Below, in pieces: positions 35,230 through 43,142 of a stretch of 64,000 bases of DNA. Positions within the stretch are counted from its first letter, which is position 1; each line of letters begins with the position of its first letter. Under the pieces are notes generated by a model. It was not told the DNA's origin. It searched no databases and saw only the letters and a program-made list of their open reading frames with translations. The position numbers and the translations under genes are program-made. The stretch is from Saccharopolyspora erythraea NRRL 2338 (GTDB taxonomy: Bacteria > Actinomycetota > Actinomycetes > Mycobacteriales > Pseudonocardiaceae): the NCBI RefSeq assembly GCF_000062885.1, contig NC_009142.1:4143584-4207583 (forward strand), written 5' to 3'.

Positions 35230-36225
35230 TCAGGCCGACTCGCGGATCACGAGTTCCGGCCTGAGCACGGGGGCCGGCTCCGAGGTCTTCGCCGACGGCT
35301 CTTCCAACAGCCTCCCGACCTCCTGCATCGCCAGCTCTCCGAGGCGGTGCTTGTCGATGCGCACCGTGGTGAGCCTGGGTTCGACCCACTCCCCCAGCGC
35401 CAGGCCGTCGAAGCCGAGCACCGCGCAGTCCTGCGGCACGCGCAGCCCGCTGGTGCGCAACGCCCGCAACGCTCCCACCGCCACCAGGTCGTTGAACGCG
35501 AACACCGCGGTGATCTCGGGATGCCTGGCGAGGAGCCGCCGAGCGGCGGCGGCGCCTCCGTCGGCCGACTGCTCGCCGCGTTCGACGTAGGTTTCCGCGT
35601 CGCCCGTACCGCGCTCGCGCAGCACGTCGAGGAACGTCCGCCGGCGTTGGCTGCGGTCGCAGCCCGCGTCGCAGTCGATCATCCCGATGACCTCGTGACC
35701 GGAGTCGAGCAGGTGCCCGACACCCGCGCGCACGCCCGCGTCGACGTCCACCGAGACCGCCCCCGAACCGGCGACCGGGTGCTCCTGGTCCAGCAGCACG
35801 AGCGGGACCCGCGCGGTCCACTCGTCGGTGTCGGTGCGGTCCAGGTACCCCACCACCGCGTCCACCTGCGCGGTGAGCGAGCTCAGCAGCCGCGCGCCCT
35901 GCTCCGGCCTGCCCTCGCCGCTGACCACGACGACGTGCCAGCCCCGCCGCGAAGCCGCGCCGATCACGCCGGCGATGACCTCGGGGAAGAATGGGTTGCC
36001 CACGTCGGGCACCACCAGGCCGAGGGTGGTGGAACCCGGGTTGACCAGACCGCGGGCGAACCGGCTGGGCCGGTACCCGAGCGCGTCGGCGGCCGCCAGC
36101 ACCCGCCGCTTGGTCCGCGGGTCGATGTCGGCCTTGTCGTTCATCGCGCGCGAGACGGTCTGGTACGAAACTCCGGCGGAGCGCGCCACGTCCTTGATCG
36201 TGGGCCTCCGGGGCGCCTGTTCCAT
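35230..36225 (-). CDS. LacI-family transcriptional regulator
   Basis: A 331-residue regulator. The N-terminal helix-turn-helix is TIKDVARSAGVSYQTVSRAM, followed by the hinge helix region (YRPSRFARGL) and a periplasmic-binding-protein-like sensor domain (LGLVVPDVGNPFF near 70; FAFNDLVAVGALRAL near 250; VLGFDGLALGEWVEP near 285). The ATG at 36225 is chosen because the HTH begins eight residues later. It is followed, 230 bp downstream on the same strand, by the MFS transporter gene carrying a LacI-type operator, so it probably represses that gene. Confidence 0.93.
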   Translation of the reverse strand: MEQAPRRPTIKDVARSAGVSYQTVSRAMNDKADIDPRTKRRVLAAADALGYRPSRFARGLVNPGSTTLGLVVPDVGNPFFPEVIAGVIGAASRRGWHVVVVSGEGRPEQGARLLSSLTAQVDAVVGYLDRTDTDEWTARVPLVLLDQEHPVAGSGAVSVDVDAGVRAGVGHLLDSGHEVIGMIDCDAGCDRSQRRRTFLDVLRERGTGDAETYVERGEQSADGGAAAARRLLARHPEITAVFAFNDLVAVGALRALRTSGLRVPQDCAVLGFDGLALGEWVEPRLTTVRIDKHRLGELAMQEVGRLLEEPSAKTSEPAPVLRPELVIRESA

Positions 36226-36389
36226 GCGGTCATTGTCGCCGGTCGTCCCGGCGGTGGGACGCCGGACGCGACCCTTAGCGGCGCGAAACAGCGGGTGTAG
36301 CCTTGATCCACCGGTCGCGCACCGGCGGCACCTCCCCCCTGTCGCCGCGGGGGCGCGACCGGTCCCGCCCCAGGTGAGGAAGGACGTCG

Positions 36390-37106
36390 GTGTCCACGGT
36401 GGTGATGTTCGGCCTGGCCGGACTGGTCGTCCTCGTCGGTGCCGTGGTGCAGGGCGGCGCCGGGCTGGGGATGAACCTGCTCGCCGCGCCGCTGCTGGCA
36501 CTGGTCGACCGGGCGTTGGTGCCGGTGCCGCTGCTGGTCGCCTCGCTGGTCCTGGCGCTGATGGCGACGCGGCGCGAGTTCGGCCACGTCGACTGGCGCG
36601 GCACGTCGTTCGCCGTGGCCGGGCGGCTGCCGGGCACCGTCCTGGGCGTCTACGCCGTCGCAGCGCTCCCGGTGCGGCAGTTCTCGGTGGCCATCGGCGC
36701 GCTGGTGCTGGTGTGCCTGGTGCTGTCGGTCGTGTCGTGGCGTCCGAAACCCACGCCCGCCGCGCTGATGGCCGCCGGTTTCGCGGGCGGTGCGATGGGG
36801 ACCGCCTCGTCGATCGGTGCGCCTCCGGTCGCACTGCTCTACCAGCACGAGGCCGGGCCCCGCATCCGGTCGACGCTGTCGGCCTACATCGTCTTCGGCA
36901 GCGTCCTGTCACTGGTGGCGCTCGGACTCGCCGGCCAGATCGGTGGTCCGCAGATCTTCGGCAGCCTGCTGCTGCTCCCCTTCATGGCCGCGGGCTTCGC
37001 GCTCTCCGGGCCGCTGCGCCGCCACCTGGACGCCGGGTGGATGCGCCCGTGCGTGCTGGCGCTCGCCGGTGGGAGCGCGGTGCTGCTGATCCTGCGTTCG
37101 CTCTGA
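36390..37106 (+). CDS. TSUP (TauE/SafE) family permease
   Basis: A 238-residue membrane protein with about seven or eight predicted spans in two repeats. The repeat motifs GAVVQGGAGLGMNLLAAP and FAGGAMGTASSIGAPPVALL are the TSUP signatures. Members export sulfite, sulfoacetate, taurine or other sulfur or organic anions; the substrate is unknown. GTG at 36390 follows GAGGAAGGACG. It is divergent from the LacI gene across 164 bp. Confidence 0.88.
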   Translation: MSTVVMFGLAGLVVLVGAVVQGGAGLGMNLLAAPLLALVDRALVPVPLLVASLVLALMATRREFGHVDWRGTSFAVAGRLPGTVLGVYAVAALPVRQFSVAIGALVLVCLVLSVVSWRPKPTPAALMAAGFAGGAMGTASSIGAPPVALLYQHEAGPRIRSTLSAYIVFGSVLSLVALGLAGQIGGPQIFGSLLLLPFMAAGFALSGPLRRHLDAGWMRPCVLALAGGSAVLLILRSL

Positions 37107-37260
37107 CGAACCTCGCGACCGGTTCCACGGGGGACTGCTCCGGACGGGGTGTGCGGGACCGGCGCAACAACCGAGCACGCTAGGCCGAACGGGTCTAATC
37201 CGACTGATTCTCGCGTCATCCCGTGTTGGTGGTCGCGTCCCGCCGTCGGAGGTGGAGACA

Positions 37261-37464
37261 ATGGTCCGGTTCACCGGCCGCGTCCGAACGGCCCATCGCG
37301 ATCGGCCCCCGGGGGCACTTCCGGGAGCGCACCGCCCAGGAGCAGAGATCACGTCCTCACCGAGCACGCCCGCGCCCGCCGCCGGGCGCACAGCACTCCC
37401 GTCGCCGGCACCGCAGCGGCGGTGCCCGCGCGGCTCTCGTCGCGTCGGCGAGGTGGCGCGATGA
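37261..37464 (+). CDS. Small basic protein of unknown function, coupled to next gene
   Basis: ATG at 37261 is preceded by a strong GGAGGTGGAGACA site and opens a 67-codon frame whose stop overlaps the next start as ATGA. The product is Arg/Pro/Ala-rich (MVRFTGRVRTAHRDRPPG..., net basic) with no recognised domain. The ribosome site and coupling argue for translation; the low-complexity composition, common in spurious frames of GC-rich DNA, argues against. It might act mainly as a leader for coupled translation of the following gene. Confidence 0.45.
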   Translation: MVRFTGRVRTAHRDRPPGALPGAHRPGAEITSSPSTPAPAAGRTALPSPAPQRRCPRGSRRVGEVAR

Positions 37465-37709
37465 GCCGCACGGTGTCGGTCCGCTACGCCGCGGGTGTCG
37501 TGGGAGAGTCACGTCGCCACGCGCACCTGTCGGTCATGCCCCCGGACGGCGTGCGGCCTGCCGCATGGCCCACCTACTGCGGCCTGGAGATCCCCGCCCA
37601 CCTCGCCGAGGTCGCCCACCAGCCGGCGGGCATGCCGTGCTTCCGGTGCCTGTCCGGGTTCACCTCGATGACGCCCGAGCTGGACACCGAGAGCACGTCC
37701 GCGGACTGA
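37461..37709 (+). CDS. Small Cys/His-containing protein of unknown function
   Basis: An 82-residue protein starting at ATG 37461 (GAGGTGG upstream). It contains PTYCGLEIP near residue 41 and MPCFRCLSG near 62. One Cys plus a CxxC pair, with histidines at HAHL, EIPAH and VAHQ, could form a zinc site. The upstream gene overlaps it by four bases. I do not recognise a named family. The body from residue 20 onward has normal composition, so it is probably a real gene. Confidence 0.6.
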   Translation: MSRTVSVRYAAGVVGESRRHAHLSVMPPDGVRPAAWPTYCGLEIPAHLAEVAHQPAGMPCFRCLSGFTSMTPELDTESTSAD

Positions 37710-37753
37710 CCGGTGGGCGGGCGGCCACCGCGCCGGGGATACGGTGCTGTCCC

Positions 37754-38470
37754 GTGGCAGACGTGAACTACTACTCGGTCGTGGAGAGCACCCACGACGT
37801 CCAGAACCCGACCAGCGAGGAGAAGCTGCGGCTGGTGGCCGACTACCTCGAGGTCTCGCCCGGGGACCGGGTCCTCGACGTCGGCTCCGGCCGCGGCTGG
37901 TGGAACGTCGAGCTCGCCGCCCGGGGTGCCGACGTGACAGGGCTGGAGATCAACGAGGACTTCGCGGCCGCCGCCGTCCAGCGGGCGGAGCAGGCGGGTG
38001 CCGCCGTGCGCACCGTCGTCGGTCCCGCCGCGGAGTTCGAGCCCGAGGCCGGCGCCTACGACGTCGTCACCTGCATCGGCGCCAGCTTCGCGCTGGACGG
38101 CTACCGGCCGGCGCTGGGGTGGATGTGCGGGGCCGTCCGGGACGGCGGGCGCATCGCGATCGGCGAGGTGCACCTCGACGACGGCGAGCCCGACGAGGAG
38201 GTGCCGAGCCTGGTCGAGCTGGTCCACATCGCCGAGGAGCACGGCGTGGACGTCACCGGGCTGGTCTCGGCGAGCGTCGACGACTGGGACCGCTACGAGT
38301 CCGGGCGCTGGGCCAACGCCCACCGGTGGGCCCGGGACAACCCCGACCACGCGCAGCGGCAGGAGATCCTGGCCCAGGCCCGCGCCAACCAGTCCGCCTA
38401 CCTCACCCGGACTCGGGGGCTGCTGGGCTGGTCGATCCTGGTCGGCGTCGTCGGCGGCCCGAACCGGTAG
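37754..38470 (+). CDS. Class I SAM-dependent methyltransferase
   Basis: A 238-residue protein with motif I RVLDVGSGRGWWNVELAARG near residue 40, an acidic loop 2 (VTGLEINEDF), and motif IV-like YDVVTCIGASFALDGY near 105, as in SAM methyltransferases of the UbiE/small-molecule type. GTG at 37754 is used. A second half rich in acidic and aromatic residues gives no substrate clue. It follows the small Cys/His gene by 44 bases on the same strand and may be in one transcript with the barrel protein 49 bases downstream. Confidence 0.82.
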   Translation: MADVNYYSVVESTHDVQNPTSEEKLRLVADYLEVSPGDRVLDVGSGRGWWNVELAARGADVTGLEINEDFAAAAVQRAEQAGAAVRTVVGPAAEFEPEAGAYDVVTCIGASFALDGYRPALGWMCGAVRDGGRIAIGEVHLDDGEPDEEVPSLVELVHIAEEHGVDVTGLVSASVDDWDRYESGRWANAHRWARDNPDHAQRQEILAQARANQSAYLTRTRGLLGWSILVGVVGGPNR

Positions 38471-38518
38471 GCCGATTCGTTCAATACGCCGCCGGCGACG
38501 AGGCGGTCGAATGGGCGC

Positions 38519-39388
38519 ATGCGCGAACCTGACATCGACGCGGCGGAGAAGTTCATCGGCGCCCAGACCCGGGTCCTGGACCGGAGGCGGTTCGAGCGCC
38601 TGTTCCGGGACGGGCCTGCCCGAGCCGTCCGGGACGCCGTCGCCGCGTACCGCAACTCCGACGGCGGATTCGGACACGCCCTCGAACCGGACGGCCGCTG
38701 CCCGCACACCCAGCCCGCCGCGATCGCGATGGCCCTGCGGACGCTCGACGAAGCCGGCGCGTGGGACGCCGAGCTGGTGGCGGGCGCCTGCGGTTGGCTG
38801 GAACGCAACGCGCCCGGCGAAGGCGGTGCCACCTTCGTCGACCCCGGCGTCGAGGGCTGGCCGCACGCCCCCTGGTGGGTGCCCGAACCGGGGCTGCCGG
38901 CCTCACCGGTGTCCACCGGCCAGATCGCGGGCGTGCTGCACTCGCGCGCGACGACGCACCCGTGGCTCGACCGGGCAACCGACGTGATGTGGTCCCGCGT
39001 GGAGAACGCCGGCCCCGGGGTCAACGCCTACGAGATGTTCGGCATGCTCGCGTTCCTCCAGCACGTCCCCGACGTGGAGCGCGCGAACAAGGCGTTCCGG
39101 ACCGTCGGGGCGCTGCTGCTGGACGGCGGGCTGGTCGAGCTGGATCCCGACGCCTCGGGCGAGGTGCACGGACCGCTGGACTACGCGCCCCGGCCGGACT
39201 CCATCGCCCGCGAACTGTTCGGCGACGCGGTGGTCGCGGCGCACCTCGACCGGCTCGCCGCCGCGCAGCAGGACGACGGCGGCTGGAACTTCGACTTCCT
39301 CGCCTGGTCCCCGGTCGCCGAGGCGGAGTGGCGCGGCAGCGTCACCGTCGACGCCCTGCGGCTGCTGCGCGTCAACGGACGGCTGTAG
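38519..39388 (+). CDS. Squalene-hopene-cyclase/prenyltransferase-like alpha-barrel protein
   Basis: A 289-residue protein with QW-like repeats of the terpenoid cyclase/protein prenyltransferase alpha/alpha toroid: AVAAYRNSDGGFGHALEPD near residue 40, and AAQQDDGGWNFDF near 245. It lacks the DCTAE or DxDD catalytic motif of squalene-hopene or class II diterpene cyclases, and is much shorter than those (600+ residues). It may be a hydrolase, cyclase-like binding protein or non-catalytic member. It ends 3 bases before the convergent reductase gene. Confidence 0.65.
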   Translation: MREPDIDAAEKFIGAQTRVLDRRRFERLFRDGPARAVRDAVAAYRNSDGGFGHALEPDGRCPHTQPAAIAMALRTLDEAGAWDAELVAGACGWLERNAPGEGGATFVDPGVEGWPHAPWWVPEPGLPASPVSTGQIAGVLHSRATTHPWLDRATDVMWSRVENAGPGVNAYEMFGMLAFLQHVPDVERANKAFRTVGALLLDGGLVELDPDASGEVHGPLDYAPRPDSIARELFGDAVVAAHLDRLAAAQQDDGGWNFDFLAWSPVAEAEWRGSVTVDALRLLRVNGRL

Positions 39389-39391
39389 AGC

Positions 39392-39868
39392 TCATTCGGT
39401 GCGGGAGAGCACGAAGACCCGGATGTCGCGGTCACCGGCCCGCCTGGCGTACTCGTCGTAGGCGGGCCAGGTGTCGGTGATGACGCCGCGCCACAGGCGC
39501 TCCCGCTCGTCACCGGTCACCAGCCGCGCGCGGACCCGGATCTCGCGGCCCCGCGCCTGCACCGTCGCCTCCGGGTCGGCCAGCAGGTTCGCCGACCACG
39601 CCGGGTGGTGCCGCTGCCCCCAGTTCGACCCGACGACGACGAACTCGTCGCCATGCGGGGCGTAGAGCAGCGGCACCGACCTCGGCTGTCCGCTCCTGCG
39701 CCCGGTGGCGGTCAGCACCAGGTACGGCAGTCCGGCAGCGCGCAGCAGGCTGATCCGGCCGCCGGTGCGCTTCTGCACCGCGAGGTCGGCGGGCACCAGC
39801 TTCTTGCCCATGTCGGCGAACCACTGCCGCTTGCCCAGGGACTTCGCGAGCTTGCTCAACGGGTTCAC
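39392..39868 (-). CDS. Deazaflavin (F420)-dependent nitroreductase family protein, Ddn-like
   Basis: A 158-residue split-barrel protein. Family motifs are LTATGRRSGQPRSVPLLYAP near residue 60, VVVGSNWGQRHHPAWSANLLADPEATVQ near 80-105, and VTGDERERLW near 120. Members use reduced F420 to reduce quinones or nitroaromatics. GTG at 39868 has GGAGGATCGG upstream; a longer frame to 39910 lacks a good site. It lies 64 bases beyond the egtD stop on the same strand and may be the last gene of that transcript. Confidence 0.85.
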   Translation of the reverse strand: MNPLSKLAKSLGKRQWFADMGKKLVPADLAVQKRTGGRISLLRAAGLPYLVLTATGRRSGQPRSVPLLYAPHGDEFVVVGSNWGQRHHPAWSANLLADPEATVQARGREIRVRARLVTGDERERLWRGVITDTWPAYDEYARRAGDRDIRVFVLSRTE

Positions 39869-39932
39869 ACCGCCGATCCTCCCAGCGGAGGCGGCCGCTG
39901 AGAAGATCACCGGCCGAGCCGGCCGGACCAGG

Positions 39933-40904
39933 TCATCTCGCCACCGCCAGCGACAGGCCGAAGTCGCCCGCGTCGTCGGTCCACCAGCGGTGCAGGCCGA
40001 AGCCCGCGACCTCCAGCTCGTCGCGGACCCGCTCCCGGCGGAACTTCGCCGATACCTCGGTGCGCAGGTCCTCGCCTTCGGCGAAGTCCACGTCCAGGTC
40101 CAGCTCGGCGACCCGGACCCGCATCGCGCGGGTGGCCCGCAGCCGCATCTCGATCCACTCCTGCTCGGTGTTCCAGAGCGCGACGTGGGTGAAGTCCTCC
40201 GGGACGAAGTCGGCCCGCAGCTCCCGGTTGAGCACCCGCAGCACGTTGCGGTTGAACTCGGCGGTGACGCCCCGCGCGTCGTCGTAGGCGCGGACGACGC
40301 GTTGCCGGTCCTTGACCAGGTCCGTGCCGAGCAGCAGCCACTCGCCCGGCCGCAGCGCCGCGCGCACCGCGGCGAGGAACTCCGCCCGTTCCGAGGGCAG
40401 CAGGTTTCCTATGGTGCCGCCCAGGAACGCGACCATCCGGCCGGTGCCCGCGCGCAACGCGGCGAGCTCGGTGGTGAAGTCGCCGACCACGCCGCGCACA
40501 GTCAGCTCCGGGTGGTCGACGGCGATCGCGGTCGTCGCCGCGCGCAGCGCGGACTCGGAGACGTCCAGCGGGACGAACTCGCGCAGCGTCTCGGTCTTGC
40601 GCAGCGCCTCTAGCAGCAGCCGGGTCTTCTCCGAGGACCCCGAACCGAGCTCGACCAGGGTCGCGGCACCGGTCAGCTCGGCGATCTCCACCGCGTGGCG
40701 GCGCAGGATCTCGTGCTCGGCCCTGGTCTGGTAGTACTCCGGCAGCTCGGTGATCCGCTCGAACAGCTCGCTGCCCGCGGCGTCGTAGAACCACTTCGGG
40801 GACAACCACTTCGGGCTGTCGGTGAGCCCGGCGCGGGCGTCTTCCCTCAGCTGGCGGGCGGCATCGGCCTCGGTGAAGTGGACGATCAGTTCGGGCTCGC
40901 TCAT
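39933..40904 (-). CDS. egtD: L-histidine N-alpha-methyltransferase
   Basis: A 323-residue enzyme converting L-histidine to hercynine with three SAM, in the ergothioneine pathway. The family signatures are PKWFYDAAGSELFERITELPEYYQTR near residues 36-62, VELGSGSSEKT (SAM motif) near 85, FLGGTIGNL near 158, and the C-terminal RTEVSAKFRRE, which includes the substrate-binding Glu/Ser pair. ATG at 40904 follows GGAGTTCC. It is the last of the four egt genes. Confidence 0.96.
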   Translation of the reverse strand: MSEPELIVHFTEADAARQLREDARAGLTDSPKWLSPKWFYDAAGSELFERITELPEYYQTRAEHEILRRHAVEIAELTGAATLVELGSGSSEKTRLLLEALRKTETLREFVPLDVSESALRAATTAIAVDHPELTVRGVVGDFTTELAALRAGTGRMVAFLGGTIGNLLPSERAEFLAAVRAALRPGEWLLLGTDLVKDRQRVVRAYDDARGVTAEFNRNVLRVLNRELRADFVPEDFTHVALWNTEQEWIEMRLRATRAMRVRVAELDLDVDFAEGEDLRTEVSAKFRRERVRDELEVAGFGLHRWWTDDAGDFGLSLAVAR

Positions 40905-41006
40905 CGCGGAACTCCAATCTGGACGGGTGCCGTCCGTGGCGCACCCGCGTCTCCCCCGCGGGCGGGATGTCGTCGAAGCGGCGGGGGTGGTTGCCCGCCG
41001 CGGTGC

Positions 41007-41765
41007 TCAGCTGACGTCGAGCTCGGACAACGGAATCACGCGGGCACCGGTGGTGTCGGCGACGACCAGGCTGCGGTCCGGAACCTCCGTCCAGTCCTGC
41101 TGCGGGCCGAACGGCTCGGAGGACAGCGTGACCGACTCCCCGGCCTCCCGCACCCACAGCGAATGCCACCAGGTGGTGGCGATCAGCGCGGCGCCGTCGG
41201 TGAGCAGCAGGTTCATCCGCGAGCCAGGGGACTCTGCGAGGACTTCGCCCATCAGCCGCGCGACGGCCTCCACCGGGTCCTGCCCGCGGCGCAGGCGTTG
41301 CCGCAGCAGCGCCCACAGCACGGCCGAGTCGGTGGGGGCGTCCAGCGTCATCAGGTCGACGACGTCGAGCTCGGCGGCCGGCTTGGCCAGCGCGTCCGGC
41401 CATCCGTCGACCCGCCCGTTGTGGCTGAACAGCCAGCGGTCACCGCTGAACGGCGCGCACGCGGTCTCCACCACGGGCATGCCGACGGTGGCCGAGCGCA
41501 CCGCGGCCAGCACCGCCGAGCTGCGGACCCCGCCCGCGAGCTCGGTGAACGAGGTGTCGGTCCACAGTGGCCGCTCGGTGCGGTAGCGGGCCGGTTCAGG
41601 GGTGCTGTCCCGGTACCAGCCCACGCCGAAGCCGTCGACGTTGACCGTCCCTCCCGAACGCATGTCCCGCGGTGCCCAGCTCTGCTCCAGCAGCGAGTGC
41701 TCCGGGGTCAGCAGCAGCTCGTCCAGCGGGACGGGCGGGCCCAGGTATCCGACGTGGCGGCACAT
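41007..41765 (-). CDS. egtC: Ergothioneine biosynthesis glutamine-amidotransferase-like hydrolase
   Basis: A 252-residue class II amidotransferase with N-terminal nucleophile Cys2 (MCRHVGYLG). Further motifs are VNVDGFGVGWY near residue 43, FSHNGRVDG near 115 and SEPFGPQ near 220. It removes the glutamate from gamma-glutamyl-hercynylcysteine sulfoxide. It lies 10 bases after egtB and 102 bases before egtD. Confidence 0.95.
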   Translation of the reverse strand: MCRHVGYLGPPVPLDELLLTPEHSLLEQSWAPRDMRSGGTVNVDGFGVGWYRDSTPEPARYRTERPLWTDTSFTELAGGVRSSAVLAAVRSATVGMPVVETACAPFSGDRWLFSHNGRVDGWPDALAKPAAELDVVDLMTLDAPTDSAVLWALLRQRLRRGQDPVEAVARLMGEVLAESPGSRMNLLLTDGAALIATTWWHSLWVREAGESVTLSSEPFGPQQDWTEVPDRSLVVADTTGARVIPLSELDVS

Positions 41766-41775
41766 GCTGACCGCC

Positions 41776-43125
41776 TCACCGGGTTTCGCCTGCGCGCGGC
41801 GTCCGCGCGCAGCGGAAGCCGGCGAAGATCTGCCGCCGGATCGGGTAGTCCCAGTTGCGGAACGTGCCCCGGCATGCCGCCGCGTCGGTGCCGAACGAGC
41901 CGCCGCGCAGGACCTTGTAGTCCGGCCCGAAGAAGACCTCCGAGTACTCCCGGTACGGGAACGCCGAGAACCCCGGGTACGGCAGGAAGTCCGTCGCCGT
42001 CCACTCCCACACGTCGCCGATCAGCTGCCGCGCCCCGCACGGTGCCGCACCCGCCGGGTAGGCGCCCAGGTCGGCCGGTTGCAGGTGGCGCTGCCCGAGG
42101 TTGGCGTGCTCGGGCGACGGGTCTTGGTCACCCCACGGGTAGCGGAGCGACCGCCCGCTGCGCGGGTCGAAGCGGGCGGCCTTCTCCCACTCCTGCTCGG
42201 TCGGCAGCCGCTTGCCCGCCCAGGTCGCGTACGCCTGCGCCTCGTGGAAGCTGACGTGCACGACGGGTTCGCGCGCGGGTACCGGCTCCACGTGGCCGAA
42301 CCTGCGGCGCAGCCACCGGTCGCCGTCGCCGTCGCGCTCCCAGAACCGCGGTGCGCGCAGCTCGGCGCGGCAGCGGTAGGCCCAGCCCTCCGGCGACCAG
42401 AGCTCGGCGCGGTCGTAGCCGCCGTCGTCGATGAAGCGCAGGAACTCGCCGTTGGACACCGGAGTGGTGTCGATGAAGAAGGCGTCGACCTCGACCTCGT
42501 GCGCGGGCCGCTCGTTGTCCAGCGCCCACGGCTCGGTCGAGGTGCCCATCACGAACGGTCCGCCGGGCACCAGCACCTCAGGTGGCAGCGACCCGGCGTC
42601 AGCGGCGACCGGCGGTGGGTCGGCGGTCAGCACCGGCGCGCCGGTGCGCAGCTGGTGGGTGGCCAGCATGGTCTCGTCGTGCTGCTGCTCGTGCTGCACG
42701 ATCATGCCGAAGGCGAACGCCCGGTCCACCAGCTGCCTGCCCTCCAGCCGCACCCGGTCGAGCAGGTCGAAGACCTTGTCCCGCACCGTGCCGACGTACT
42801 TCCGGGCCTCGGCCGGCCCGAGCAGCGGCAGCTCCGGCCGGTCCTTGCGGCAGTGTTTGAAAGCGTCGTAGAGATCGTCGATGTCCGGCCGGATGGCGGG
42901 CGCGCCGCCGACGTCGCGCACCAGCCACAGCTCCTCCTGGCTGCCCACGTGCGCCAGGTCCCACACCAGCGGCGACATCAGCGGTGAGTGCTGCTTGATC
43001 AGGTCCTCGTCATCCACCGAGTCGGTCAGCACCGCGCTGCGCCGCCTGGTGCGGGCCAGCTCGTCGGCCACGTGCGCCCGCAACTGCTCCACGCCCATCT
43101 CGGCGGGGCTCTTCCTGGTCTGCAC
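41776..43125 (-). CDS. egtB: Hercynine oxygenase (ergothioneine sulfoxide synthase)
   Basis: A 449-residue non-heme iron enzyme joining hercynine to gamma-glutamylcysteine. Residues 1-180 form a DinB-like domain with the iron triad His59 (DLAHVGS), His145 and His149 (QHEQQHDE). Residues 185-445 are a formylglycine-generating-enzyme-type domain with GGPFVMGT, PTEQEWEKAARFDP, GDVWEWTATDF and the final FAGFRCAR. Use of gamma-glutamylcysteine fits the presence of EgtA. It starts 18 bases after the egtA stop. Confidence 0.96.
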   Translation of the reverse strand: MQTRKSPAEMGVEQLRAHVADELARTRRRSAVLTDSVDDEDLIKQHSPLMSPLVWDLAHVGSQEELWLVRDVGGAPAIRPDIDDLYDAFKHCRKDRPELPLLGPAEARKYVGTVRDKVFDLLDRVRLEGRQLVDRAFAFGMIVQHEQQHDETMLATHQLRTGAPVLTADPPPVAADAGSLPPEVLVPGGPFVMGTSTEPWALDNERPAHEVEVDAFFIDTTPVSNGEFLRFIDDGGYDRAELWSPEGWAYRCRAELRAPRFWERDGDGDRWLRRRFGHVEPVPAREPVVHVSFHEAQAYATWAGKRLPTEQEWEKAARFDPRSGRSLRYPWGDQDPSPEHANLGQRHLQPADLGAYPAGAAPCGARQLIGDVWEWTATDFLPYPGFSAFPYREYSEVFFGPDYKVLRGGSFGTDAAACRGTFRNWDYPIRRQIFAGFRCARTPRAGETR

Positions 43126-43142
43126 TGGTCATACCTCCAGCA

